NCBI RefSeq assembly: GCF_021556475.1
Contig: NZ_JAKGBZ010000010.1
Coordinates: forward strand, 48,056 to 112,055
Reading direction: 5' to 3'
Length of the DNA: 64,000 bases
From: Acidiphilium iwatense
GTDB lineage: Bacteria > Pseudomonadota > Alphaproteobacteria > Acetobacterales > Acetobacteraceae
Both the position numbers and the translations under genes were made by a program. Every line of letters begins with the position of its first letter. Within the stretch, counting starts at the first letter, position 1. The notes below the pieces were generated by a model that ran no database searches, was not told the DNA's origin, and was given only the letters and a program-made list of their open reading frames with translations. Below, piece by piece: positions 29,926 through 37,879 of the stretch.

Positions 29926-29945
29926 GCCCGATCGCCAGATCGGGC
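29926..29945. terminator. 8-bp hairpin between the hypothetical gene and alaS
   Basis: GCCCGATC (29926-29933) pairs with GATCGGGC (29938-29945) around GCCA, in the 163-base gap upstream of alaS and downstream of the hypothetical gene, both on the minus strand. No T-run follows on the minus strand, so it may be a pause or attenuation hairpin. The rest of the gap shows no gene. Confidence 0.35.
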
Positions 29946-29990
29946 AGGGTGGGCGGGTGGATGAGCCGAGGTGCGGCCAGGGCCGGGCGA

Positions 29991-30662
29991 TCAGGGTGGG
30001 GCGCGCGCCAGGGTGCGGTAAAGCAAGGGTTGGGCGGCGCGTCCGGGTTGGACTGGCGCGTGAATGGATGGCGGAACCCGCCGGGCGGGCGCCGATCCGG
30101 CGCCGGCGGTTTCCGGCGGTTCGGGCGGAGTTGCGCAAGGTTCCGGCGATCCGAGGGGTCGCTGGAAACGCAACGGAGGGGCGGCGGGTCTGGCCGGCTT
30201 CACGATGCGCAGGCAGGGCGGCAGGCGAAGGCCGACGGCGCGGCACAGGGGGCGAAGCAGGCGGCCGAAGCGGGGATCGGCTTCGATCATGACGGCGACC
30301 GCCGGATCGCTGAAGAAAAAGCGAAGCTGCGATGCGGCCACCCTGGCTTCCGGCACCGGAGCGAGCAGCCAGCCGAAGCGGCGCGGCAGGCTGAGCGGCA
30401 CGGGCTTCGGCGATGGTATCTCGGGTGATGCGGGCGCGGGTTGGGGTTCCCGCTTCTGTGCCGCGCGGCGCTGAAGCGGGGTGACACGGCGGGGCGCGTT
30501 CGCCAGCGCCTTGAAGCGGACGGCGATATGGCGCAGGCGGGTCCAGAGCAGGATGGTCAGCAGCGGCGATGCGAACGCGCCCTTGACGCCCCAGGTGGCG
30601 ACGGCCTGGCAGAGATACTCGATGATGCCGGCGAAGCGGGCGGAGGGTGTGGCCGCGTTCAT
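29991..30662 (-). CDS. Hypothetical protein, proline-rich C-terminus
   Basis: 223 residues, basic and proline-rich. Residues 1-60 ([21 protein letters not shown], then [16 protein letters not shown]) and 90-150 ([39 protein letters not shown]) look conserved, with low-complexity Pro/Ala linkers between. I recall similar proteins in other Acetobacteraceae but know no function. A possible helix near residue 25-45 may be membrane-associated. Residues 164-178 are encoded by a copy of a 45-bp palindrome that also sits inside galM. It lies between darG and alaS. The start is uncertain. Confidence 0.5.
   Translation of the reverse strand: MNAATPSARFAGIIEYLCQAVATWGVKGAFASPLLTILLWTRLRHIAVRFKALANAPRRVTPLQRRAAQKREPQPAPASPEIPSPKPVPLSLPRRFGWLLAPVPEARVAASQLRFFFSDPAVAVMIEADPRFGRLLRPLCRAVGLRLPPCLRIVKPARPAAPPLRFQRPLGSPEPCATPPEPPETAGAGSAPARRVPPSIHAPVQPGRAAQPLLYRTLARAPP
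30130..30174 (-). repeat. 45-bp palindromic element, copy inside the hypothetical gene
   Basis: GTTGCG (30130-30135) pairs with CGCAAC (30169-30174), and TTCCGGCGATCC (30141-30152) pairs with GGGTCGCTGGAA (30156-30167, two mismatches), with an AAGG bulge. It matches 40 of 45 bases with the reverse complement of the copy in galM at 35239-35283. The flanking GGGCGGA is shared too. The host gene reads through it in frame, giving [15 protein letters not shown]. Confidence 0.75.
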
Positions 30663-30712
30663 GACCGGAACAAGACCATGAACCCAGGGGGGTGGGCAAG
30701 GGCGATTGTATT

Positions 30713-31789
30713 TTACGAGGCGGCGGCTCGAACGGTTCGCAGGTGCTCGACCGCCACGTCCACATGATGCCGGGTGAAAATTCTGGCCTTGCGTTCGGCC
30801 GCGCCCTCGGGGCCCGGCCAGGACGCCATGGCGGCCATCATGGCATTCACGTCCAAGGCCACGCCCGATTGGCGGTTGAGCCAGTCGACCGTCGCGAGAA
30901 GTTCGAGGCCATGAGGGGACTGGAAGCCGTCGATGATTTCGGTGGCTTCATCGAGGGCGGGCCGATAGGGGCTGGCTTTGGGCGAGGTGAGATAGGCGCC
31001 GATCCTGTCCTGCCGATCATGCCTGAAGCGGATCGGATCGAAGGGCCGCGCGTCCGCGACCCGCCGTTCGCACGTCAGATAGCTGCCATCCAGACTGTCC
31101 AGCAGGTGCCGGAGCCGGTCCGAATAAGGGCCATAGCGATTGGCGGCAAAGTCGTCGGCGATCGGGTTGGGCAGGTTCAGGCGCCGGATGGCGCCGGTCA
31201 GGAACCAAGCCAGCTTCTGGGCTTCGAGGATCGAGCAATCGAAGCCCAGGATCTCATAGCGGCGGATCATCTCCGCCATCAATGCGCGCGCGGGCGTCAG
31301 TTTCTCGACACCGTGGCGCCTGACGACATTCTGATAGGCGCCAGTCGGCTCATAGACGGCGATCTCGCAATCGAGATCGCCCAGCGCATTGGCGATCAGG
31401 GGTTTGACATCGCCCCAATCGAGTCCGCCATTGCCGGCGCCCAGCGGTGGGATCGCGATGGAACGGATACCCCGTGCCTCGATCTCTTCCCTGAGTGCAA
31501 CGAGACCTTGCCTGATCCATTCGAGACGGGACGGATGGCGCCAATGTTTTTTTGTCGCGAAATTGATGATGAAGCGCGGGCCGAGCATGTCATGCCGTTC
31601 GGTGACGAACAGGCCGCCAGGGGCGAGTTGGCCCGCCTTGCTGGCGGTTTCGTAGGCCCGGAAGTTCTCGGGGTAATTCTCCTTGAACATCAGTGCGATG
31701 CCCTTGCCGCTGACGCCGACCGTGTTGACGGTGTTGACCAGCGCATCGACATCGGCGGCGAGCAGATTGCCCTGGGTGTAGCGGATCAT
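30713..31789 (-). CDS. darG: DarG-type macrodomain antitoxin
   Basis: DarG removes ADP-ribose from DNA, reversing DarT. 358 residues. The N-terminal macrodomain (about 1-155) has DALVNTVNTVGVSGKGIALMF, the ADP-ribose-binding motif, and the loop IPPLGAGNGGLDW. The C-terminal half (from about 165: LTPARALMAEMIRRYE, AQKLAWFLTGA) is the DarG domain that binds and neutralises the toxin. It starts with an ATGA overlap on the darT stop; a GTG at 31801 is a less likely start. Gene order darT-darG and coupling are standard for the system. Confidence 0.9.
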   Translation of the reverse strand: MIRYTQGNLLAADVDALVNTVNTVGVSGKGIALMFKENYPENFRAYETASKAGQLAPGGLFVTERHDMLGPRFIINFATKKHWRHPSRLEWIRQGLVALREEIEARGIRSIAIPPLGAGNGGLDWGDVKPLIANALGDLDCEIAVYEPTGAYQNVVRRHGVEKLTPARALMAEMIRRYEILGFDCSILEAQKLAWFLTGAIRRLNLPNPIADDFAANRYGPYSDRLRHLLDSLDGSYLTCERRVADARPFDPIRFRHDRQDRIGAYLTSPKASPYRPALDEATEIIDGFQSPHGLELLATVDWLNRQSGVALDVNAMMAAMASWPGPEGAAERKARIFTRHHVDVAVEHLRTVRAAAS

Positions 31790-32433
31790 GAGAAATACCA
31801 CTCCGGACGAACAACCACCTTGAGCGCCAGACCCACGGCGCGGACCTGTGTCTCGATCGTGTGTCTTACCGTTTCCGAAACGCAGCCGATGCCCAGAAGC
31901 GCGTTCGGCGGAACGTGCCGGTGGGCGAGAGCTTCGGCCTGATAGCGCTCCTTCTTGTCTGGATAGCGATCGTCGCGGGCAAAATCGTGCCGGCGGAGGA
32001 TATCCCAGTCGATCATCGCGGCCAGATCGGCGGGCTTGCCGCTCCAGGTGGCCGTCGCCGTATAGGCGTGGCGATCGGTGAACAGCATGGGCACTCCATT
32101 ATCGCTCATGGTCCGACAGGACGAGACCAGAATCGCTATATCCTTATCCGGGCGGTGGACAATACCATTATATCCCGTCTTGATGTTCAGCAGCATCGGT
32201 GATTTCGGGGTGAAATAGAAGGGAACATAATCGGCCAGCGTACCGCCCGGAGGGATCGGTACCGGGCGGCGGGCGCGTGCGCCGATCAAATCCGGGTTGC
32301 CGATCGCCACGAAATTCGGATCAGAGGCGGCGCCGTTGGTGCAATGAAGGCCGTTCGCCAACAGCCATGGCAGATTGGCGACATGGGTGATGCGGAACAG
32401 GAGGCCGCGCTCGGGGGTCAGGTCAAGCGCCAT
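31786..32433 (-). CDS. darT: DarT-type DNA ADP-ribosyltransferase toxin (DUF4433)
   Basis: DarT ADP-ribosylates bases in single-stranded DNA, blocking replication and provoking the SOS response; homologues act in anti-phage defence. 215 residues. The NAD-binding start FRITHVANLPWLLANGLHC matches the family's ITHxxNLxxIL pattern. The catalytic glutamate is most likely Glu167 in KERYQAEALAHR. The fold ends LLGIGCVSETV. It overlaps darG by four bases. The pair sits 0.85 kb downstream of recA, itself SOS-controlled. Confidence 0.9.
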   Translation of the reverse strand: MALDLTPERGLLFRITHVANLPWLLANGLHCTNGAASDPNFVAIGNPDLIGARARRPVPIPPGGTLADYVPFYFTPKSPMLLNIKTGYNGIVHRPDKDIAILVSSCRTMSDNGVPMLFTDRHAYTATATWSGKPADLAAMIDWDILRRHDFARDDRYPDKKERYQAEALAHRHVPPNALLGIGCVSETVRHTIETQVRAVGLALKVVVRPEWYFS

Positions 32434-32473
32434 CGCTCAGCCATGCGTCGTGCGGGGCCGGGGCCGTTGCCCG

Positions 32474-33139
32474 TCATATCAGCAGTTTAATCGGCAGCGC
32501 GACGATCGAGGAAAACCTCTGCGCCACGAAATCGAAGCTGATCTGGCATTCGATGCCGCAGCGGCCGATATGCTCAAGCCATGTCTTGCCGATGGCTTCG
32601 GTGTCCGGGTGTTTCATGTTTCTCAGCAGGGAACCGGTCGCAAAAATCCGGGACTTGAGCTGGTACCCGTTGGCGACTTCTTCGGTGATGTAATTCACCA
32701 TCCGCTCCCATTGCGACTTGTACCGGGGCTGGTGCATCGACTCGCCGAATTCGAACAGGATGTTATCGCCAAGGAACGGGTGCGACCGAATTCCAATGAC
32801 CGCATTGGCGTTTTTCATAAAGGCGATATTCTCGTCCAGCCCGTCCATATGAACGAGCCATTTGTCGTCCTTGTAGCAAAGATAGTCGAAGCCCATGAGT
32901 TCCCCGATCGCCCACGGATCGGCTTTCGGGATTTTGGCCTGGGTGGCGGAGGCGACGGGATCGTCGCTGATGGCGAGATCGATGAACACCGGCGTCCAGC
33001 CGGCGGCGGCGGTTTCTTCCAGAATCTCATAATTGTTCGAGATGAAAAAATGGGGATAGCGTGGATCGACCGGCGTCGGATTGGCGGTCTTGGCGCTGGA
33101 GGGGCCGCAGAATATCGAATAGATTGCAAGATTATCCAT
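32474..33139 (-). CDS. DUF616-like (TOD1/MUCI70) glycosyltransferase-fold protein
   Basis: 221 residues. Similarity is to the DUF616 family: WLVHMDGLDENI (equivalent to the family's YIDGN strand), IRSHPFL followed by a Glu-rich stretch, EVANGYQLKSRIFATGSLLR near residue 165, and a C-terminal CQISFDFV. Such proteins have a GT-A-like fold, but no bacterial member has a clear role that I know of. The ATG at 33139 follows GCGGGGGAAC; upstream codons in frame are not convincing. It lies 40 bases before darT and may belong to the same insertion between recA and alaS. Confidence 0.55.
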   Translation of the reverse strand: MDNLAIYSIFCGPSSAKTANPTPVDPRYPHFFISNNYEILEETAAAGWTPVFIDLAISDDPVASATQAKIPKADPWAIGELMGFDYLCYKDDKWLVHMDGLDENIAFMKNANAVIGIRSHPFLGDNILFEFGESMHQPRYKSQWERMVNYITEEVANGYQLKSRIFATGSLLRNMKHPDTEAIGKTWLEHIGRCGIECQISFDFVAQRFSSIVALPIKLLI

Positions 33140-33285
33140 CGTTCCCCCGCTGCGGCTAAACCTGACCGAAGCCGGGCGCATTGTATGGACGCGGGCGGCG
33201 CCGGGCAAGCCGCGCCGGCGACGGCGGGCGGCGCCATGGATTGCTTCGGCCGCGTTGCGGCCTCGCAATGACAGGAGCGAAAATA

Positions 33286-34326
33286 TTATTCGGCGGCTTC
33301 GGCGGCCTCGGTTTCGGAAGGATCGACCATCAGCGCCTTTTCCACCACCAGAGCCTGATCGCGGATGCGCGCCTCGATCGCGGCGGCGACATCCGGGTGC
33401 TCGCGCAGGAACTGCTTGGCGTTCTCGCGGCCCTGGCCGACGCGCTGGCTGTCGTAGCTGAACCACGCGCCGGATTTCTCGACGATGCCCGCCTTCACCC
33501 CGAGATCGATCAGCTCGCCGACCTTGGAAATCCCCTCGCCATACATGATGTCGAACTCGACCTGGCGGAACGGCGGCGCCAGCTTGTTCTTGACCACCTT
33601 CACCCGAGTCTGGTTGCCGGTGACCTCCTCGCGGTCCTTGATCGCGCCGATCCGGCGGATTTCCATGCGGATCGAGGCGTAGAATTTCAGCGCATTGCCG
33701 CCCGTCGTGGTTTCCGGGTTGCCGAACATCACGCCGATTTTCAGGCGGATCTGATTGAGGAAGATCATCATGGTTTTCGAGCGCGAGATCGATCCGGTCA
33801 GCTTGCGCAGTGCCTGGCTCATCAGCCTTGCGTGCAGGCCGACATGGCTGTCGCCCATTTCGCCTTCGAGTTCGGCGCGCGGCACCAGTGCGGCAACGCT
33901 GTCGATCACCAGCACGTCGATCGCGCCCGAGCGCACCAGCGTATCGGCGATTTCCAGCCCCTGTTCGCCGGTATCCGGCTGGGAAATCAGCAGGTTATCG
34001 ACATCGACGCCCAGCTTGCGGGCATAGATCGGGTCGAGCGCGTGCTCCGCGTCGATGAAGGCGCAGGTGCCGCCGCGTTTCTGCGCCTCGGCGATCGCGT
34101 GCAGCGCCAAGGTGGTCTTGCCCGAGGATTCCGGCCCGTAAATCTCGATCACCCGGCCGCGCGGAAACCCGCCGATGCCCAAAGCGAGGTCGAGCCCGAG
34201 CGAGCCCGACGGGATGGTGTCGACTTCCTCGCTGCCGGGCCGCGCACCCATGCGCATGATCGAGCCCTTGCCGAAAGCACGCTCGATCTGCGCGAGGGCG
34301 GCGTCGAGAGCCTTGTTCTTTTCCAT
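33286..34326 (-). CDS. recA: Recombinase A
   Basis: 346 residues, normal length. Walker A is GPESSGKT (64-71), Walker B is in [13 protein letters not shown], and the L2 region has [16 protein letters not shown]. Start at ATG 34326 after GAGGAG; the frame continues upstream without similarity. An alphaproteobacterial LexA site lies 148 bases upstream. The C-terminus ends in the acidic [10 protein letters not shown] tail. RecA filaments on ssDNA drive recombination and LexA cleavage, which makes its position next to darTG notable. Confidence 0.98.
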   Translation of the reverse strand: MEKNKALDAALAQIERAFGKGSIMRMGARPGSEEVDTIPSGSLGLDLALGIGGFPRGRVIEIYGPESSGKTTLALHAIAEAQKRGGTCAFIDAEHALDPIYARKLGVDVDNLLISQPDTGEQGLEIADTLVRSGAIDVLVIDSVAALVPRAELEGEMGDSHVGLHARLMSQALRKLTGSISRSKTMMIFLNQIRLKIGVMFGNPETTTGGNALKFYASIRMEIRRIGAIKDREEVTGNQTRVKVVKNKLAPPFRQVEFDIMYGEGISKVGELIDLGVKAGIVEKSGAWFSYDSQRVGQGRENAKQFLREHPDVAAAIEARIRDQALVVEKALMVDPSETEAAEAAE

Positions 34327-34473
34327 CGTGAAACTCCTCAAGCGTGTATTATTAGCCGGGACGCAACCTAAAGGCGAAATCACTTTAGCGACGGCCGAGC
34401 GACTCGTCGAGCATGAGTTTCGCATGAAGAGAACAGAACAGCAACGCGATTGGAAAGGATTTATTAATAATTC

Positions 34474-34488
34474 GTTCCCACTCTGTTC
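34474..34488 (-). promoter_or_regulatory. LexA (SOS) box upstream of recA
   Basis: GTTC (34474-34477), seven bases, GTTC (34485-34488), i.e. GAAC-N7-GAAC on the recA strand, which is the established LexA consensus of Alphaproteobacteria. It is 148 bases before the recA ATG and just past the galM stop. The spacing to recA implies a long untranslated leader. Confidence 0.8.
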
Positions 34489-34494
34489 GCATTT

Positions 34495-35622
34495 TTACGA
34501 ACTCACCCCAAACCGCCAGATCGTGGTTGACCGAAATTCCACCCCCGGATCGAGTCGCGTCGAGGGAAATTGGGGCTGGTTCGGCGAATCAGGAAAATGC
34601 TGGGTTTCGAACGCGAAACCGTCGCCCTGCCGATAGAGCGCGCCGCCCGAGCCGATGATGGTGCCGTCCAGCTTGTTGCCGGTGTAGAACTGCACGCCGG
34701 GTTCGGTGGTTTCGATCGCCAAGGTTCGCCCCGAGACCGGATCATGCGCCCGCGCCGCGAGTCCGAGCGCACCCTCCGGCTTGTCCAACACATAGCAATG
34801 GTCGTAACCGCCGGCGAGGGCGAGCTGCTCGAAGCCGGCGCGGATGTCGGCCCCGATCCGCTTGCCGGCGCGAAAATCCATCGGCGTGCCGTCCACCTTC
34901 TCGATCGCGCCGGTTGGAATCTGTCCAGCGTCGGTAGGAAGGTAACGGCCCGCGTAAATCGTCGCGACATGATCGAGCGCCGATCCCGCGCCATTGCCGG
35001 CGAGGTTGAAATAGCAATGGCTGGTCGGATTGAGCACGGTCGCGCGTCCTTCGACCCGCGCCGCATAGTCGATCCGCAGCGCATTCGCCTCGTCCAGCGT
35101 GTAGGTAACTTCCAGAGTAAGGGTGCCCGGAAACCCGTTATCGCCGTCCGCGCTGACAAGGCGCAGGGTCGCGGCATTCGGCCCGGCAGAAACCACATCC
35201 CAGATCCGGTGGCTGAAATTGGGTGTCGCCCCCCCTTCGTTGCGCTTCCCGCGATCCTTCGGATCGCCGGAACCTTGCACAACTCCGCCCGCCATGCCGC
35301 CATGCAGCGTGTTCGGGCCATTATTGGCCGCGAGATGGCAGGGCTCGCCATCCAGAATGAAGCGCGCGCCGGCGATCCGATTGGCATAGCGTCCCACCAG
35401 CGCGCCGAAATACGGGCTGCGCGTCTCGTAATCGGCGATATTCCGGCAGCCGAGCGCCACATTGGCGAAACTGCCCGCCCGATCGGGCACCGAAATCTCG
35501 GTGAGCGTCCCGCCATAATCGAGGAAACGGACGACCATCCCGCTCGCGTTGCGCAGGGTGTATTGGCGCACGAGCGCGCCTGCGCTGGTCTCGCCATAGG
35601 ACGCGGCGTCGATATCAGACAT
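34495..35622 (-). CDS. galM: Aldose 1-epimerase (mutarotase) with an embedded palindromic insert
   Basis: Interconverts alpha and beta anomers of hexoses. 375 residues from ATG 35622, preceded by TAGGAG. Family motifs: GRYANRI near residue 78, GPNTLHGG (102-109), catalytic-His region NPTSHCYFNLAG, and ETTEPGVQFYTGN. Between NTLHGG and HRIWDV other GalMs have only a few residues. Here residues 110-137 are extra, of which 114-128 are exactly a 45-bp palindrome also found in the hypothetical gene at 30130. The frame is kept, so the enzyme may still work. It starts ten bases after the acyl-CoA dehydrogenase stop. Confidence 0.93.
   Translation of the reverse strand: MSDIDAASYGETSAGALVRQYTLRNASGMVVRFLDYGGTLTEISVPDRAGSFANVALGCRNIADYETRSPYFGALVGRYANRIAGARFILDGEPCHLAANNGPNTLHGGMAGGVVQGSGDPKDRGKRNEGGATPNFSHRIWDVVSAGPNAATLRLVSADGDNGFPGTLTLEVTYTLDEANALRIDYAARVEGRATVLNPTSHCYFNLAGNGAGSALDHVATIYAGRYLPTDAGQIPTGAIEKVDGTPMDFRAGKRIGADIRAGFEQLALAGGYDHCYVLDKPEGALGLAARAHDPVSGRTLAIETTEPGVQFYTGNKLDGTIIGSGGALYRQGDGFAFETQHFPDSPNQPQFPSTRLDPGVEFRSTTIWRFGVSS
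35239..35283 (-). repeat. 45-bp palindromic element inserted in frame in galM
   Basis: On the galM strand: GTTGTGC, AAGG bulge, TTCCGGCGATCC, loop GAA, GGATCGCGGGAA, GCGCAAC. The inner 12-bp arms match at 11 of 12 positions and the outer arms at 6 of 7. It matches the copy at 30130-30174 at 40 of 45 positions. It has a length divisible by three and no stop in the frame used, and it encodes VVQGSGDPKDRGKRN. Confidence 0.8.
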
Positions 35623-35631
35623 CAAAAACTC

Positions 35632-37287
35632 CTAACCAACTGGAATTACGGCAGATCGATCGAGAATCGCGGCCAGGTCGATCCCGTCGGGCAAGGCCCC
35701 GAACGCCAGGCCGGGGCGCGCGATTCGCGCGCGGATGAAGGCTTCGGCAACCGGCGCCGGGGCGTGGCGGAGCAGCAGGGCGGCGGCGAAGGCAAGGGCG
35801 GCATGTTCGACGATCCGCCGCGCCTCGGTCTCGATGGCATGGGGTTTCGCCAGCGCGTCGCCGATGCCGGAGATCAGCGCGTCGAGCGCCGTATCCACCC
35901 CGCGCGCCGGGGCCAGTTCCACCATCAAAACGTCGGCCGCACCCTGGGTTCGGGTCAGCGCGCGCAGCACGTCGAGGCAGATGACGTTGCCCGCCCCCTC
36001 CCACACGCCGTTCAGCGGCGCCTCGCGATACAGCCGGGCGATCGGGTGATCCTCGATGAAGCCGTTGCCGCCATGGCACTCCAGCGCCTCGGCGACCAGA
36101 GCGGGGGCGCGCTTGCAGTTCCAGTATTTGGCGACCGGCACGATCACCCGCGCCAGCGCCGCCTCGGCCGCGTCATGCGGCGCGGCATCGACGGCGGCGG
36201 CGGCGCGCATCGCGAGCCACAAAGCCGCCTCCGCCTCCAGCGCCAGGTCGGCGAGCACCGCGCGCATCATCGGCTGGTCGATCAGCGCTTTCTGGAACGC
36301 ATGGCGGCGGCTTGCGTGGAACATCGCGAGGCTGGTTGCGTGACGCATCAGGGATGCCCCGCCGATCGCGCATTCCAGCCGGGTCAGATGCGCCATCTCG
36401 ATGATCGTGGCGATGCCGCGCCCATCCTCGCCCACCATTTCGGCGTCGAGATCGTGGAACTCGACCTCGGAGGACGCGTTCGAGCGGTTGCCGCATTTCT
36501 CCTTGAGCCGCTGGATTTCCACACCGTTGCGCGATCCGTCGTCGCGCCAGCCCTGGGCCAGAAAACAGCTCACTCCGGCATCGGTGCGCGCCAAAGTGAG
36601 AAACAGATCGCTGGTCGGCACCGAGAAAAACCATTTATGGCCGGTCAGCGCCCAGCGCCCGTTGCCCGAACGGCGCGCCGTCGTCTGGGTCTGGCGCAGA
36701 TCGGAGCCGCCCTGCTTCTCGGTCATCGCCATGCCGACGCTCAGCGCCGATTTTGCGCCCGGCGGCAACGGGCGCGGATCATACTCCGATGACAGAATGC
36801 CGGCGCGGAACCGGCCAAGCAATTCCGGCGCATGGCGCAAGGCACCGAGGGAAGCGAAGGTCATCGCCTCCGGGCAGCACACGCCCGGCTCGCCCTGACC
36901 CCAGAGATAAGCGATACCGGCGCGGGCAACCTGCGCGCCAGAATTTTGTGCCGTCCAGCCAAGCGAATGATATTCCGACCCCCGGATCAGCCCCATCAGT
37001 TCATGCCAAGCCGGATGGTATGCAACCTCGTCGATCCGGTTGCCGAAACGGTCGAACGCCCGCAATTCCGGGACATAGCGATTGGCGTCACGCGCGAGGT
37101 CGCGCAGTCGCGCCGAGCCGATCACCGCGCCGCATGCGGCAAATTTCTGCTCCGCCCAACCGGCGCCGAGCGCCGAAATCGCCTCGCTGAAGGCGCGATC
37201 TTCGGTATAGGCATTGTAGTCCGGCGGTTCGCCCGCCTGATTATAGACGTCGTGCGTACTGACCATATCGTCAATGTAGTCACCCAT
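35632..37287 (-). CDS. Acyl-CoA dehydrogenase, AidB-like
   Basis: FAD-dependent dehydrogenase, 551 residues, long like AidB. Motifs: MAMTEKQGGSDLRQTQT (FAD/substrate loop), GHKWFFSVPTSDLFL, RLKEKCGNRSNASSEVEF and the C-terminal ECHGGNGFIEDHPIARLYREAP split by turns. AidB proteins are tied to alkylation damage in E. coli, but most homologues have unknown substrates. An ATG at 37266 is an alternative start; neither has a clear ribosome site. It precedes galM by ten bases. Confidence 0.85.
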   Translation of the reverse strand: MGDYIDDMVSTHDVYNQAGEPPDYNAYTEDRAFSEAISALGAGWAEQKFAACGAVIGSARLRDLARDANRYVPELRAFDRFGNRIDEVAYHPAWHELMGLIRGSEYHSLGWTAQNSGAQVARAGIAYLWGQGEPGVCCPEAMTFASLGALRHAPELLGRFRAGILSSEYDPRPLPPGAKSALSVGMAMTEKQGGSDLRQTQTTARRSGNGRWALTGHKWFFSVPTSDLFLTLARTDAGVSCFLAQGWRDDGSRNGVEIQRLKEKCGNRSNASSEVEFHDLDAEMVGEDGRGIATIIEMAHLTRLECAIGGASLMRHATSLAMFHASRRHAFQKALIDQPMMRAVLADLALEAEAALWLAMRAAAAVDAAPHDAAEAALARVIVPVAKYWNCKRAPALVAEALECHGGNGFIEDHPIARLYREAPLNGVWEGAGNVICLDVLRALTRTQGAADVLMVELAPARGVDTALDALISGIGDALAKPHAIETEARRIVEHAALAFAAALLLRHAPAPVAEAFIRARIARPGLAFGALPDGIDLAAILDRSAVIPVG

Positions 37288-37346
37288 TGCCGATTTGTCT
37301 CGCCGGCTTGAACCAGCGAGGCGCGCGGCCTATACGCGGGGGCGGT

Positions 37347-37420
37347 GCGGGTGTAGCTCAACGGTAGAGTCCCAGCCTTCCAAGCTGGTTGTGCGGGTTC
37401 GATTCCCGTCACCCGCTCCA
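37347..37420 (+). tRNA. tRNA-Gly (anticodon UCC)
   Basis: A 74-base cloverleaf with CCA encoded. Acceptor arms GCGGGTG (37347-37353) and CACCCGC (37410-37416), anticodon stem CCAGC/GCTGG with loop CTTCCAA, anticodon TCC at 37379-37381, and T-loop GGGTTCGATTCCC. tRNA-Gly(UCC) is the glycine tRNA that lies upstream of tufB-secE-nusG in E. coli; here the order is Gly, Trp, secE, nusG without tuf. Confidence 0.96.
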
Positions 37421-37456
37421 AGGCTCCGTGCAGGTCCCATGGTTTCGCGGTCGCAC

Positions 37457-37485
37457 TTGACAGCGGAGCCCGCGCGTTGTGCAAG
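37457..37485 (+). promoter_or_regulatory. Possible sigma-70 promoter for tRNA-Trp/secE/nusG
   Basis: A perfect -35 TTGACA at 37457-37462 is followed 17 bases later by TGCAAG (37480-37485), a poor -10. It lies 43 bases before tRNA-Trp in the 107-base gap between the tRNAs. Support is only the -35 match and the position. Confidence 0.3.
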
Positions 37486-37527
37486 GCGGGCGGATGCGCG
37501 CGCGCGCCGTCGGCGACCTGTCTCCGC

Positions 37528-37604
37528 AGGGGTGTAGCTCAATTGGCTAGAGCGCCGGTCTCCAAAACCGGAGGCTGGGGGTTCGAGACCCTCCACCCCT
37601 GCCA
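37528..37604 (+). tRNA. tRNA-Trp (anticodon CCA)
   Basis: A 77-base cloverleaf with encoded CCA. Acceptor arms AGGGGTG (37528-37534) and CACCCCT (37594-37600), anticodon stem CCGGT/ACCGG, loop CTCCAAA, anticodon CCA at 37562-37564. tRNA-Trp immediately before secE is a common alphaproteobacterial arrangement. Confidence 0.96.
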
Positions 37605-37666
37605 GAAACCTGTCGCGCCGGGCGCGGGCGCGCGTGATGCGGAAACCGTGAAGTTATCGATGGAGC

Positions 37667-37870
37667 ATGTCGAAATTGGCGTTCAATCCGGCGAAATTCC
37701 TGAGCGACGTGCGCAGCGAGGCGGCCAAGACGACCTGGCCCTCGCGCAAGGAAACATTGGTCACCACGGGTGTCGTCCTCGCGATGGTCGCGCTGACGAT
37801 CGTGTTTTTTCTGGTGGTGGATCAGGTGATCGGCCTCGGTATGCGAGTGCTGTTCGGCCTCGGGGGTTGA
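37667..37870 (+). CDS. secE: Preprotein translocase subunit SecE
   Basis: Short single-helix SecE, 67 residues, which clamps SecY in the translocon. The amphipathic N-terminal part has VRSEAAKTTWPSRKET, the universal SecE signature, followed by one membrane helix (LVTTGVVLAMVALTIVFFLVV). It is 62 bases after tRNA-Trp and nine before nusG. The length is typical of alphaproteobacteria. Confidence 0.95.
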   Translation: MSKLAFNPAKFLSDVRSEAAKTTWPSRKETLVTTGVVLAMVALTIVFFLVVDQVIGLGMRVLFGLGG

Positions 37871-37879
37871 GATAGAATA

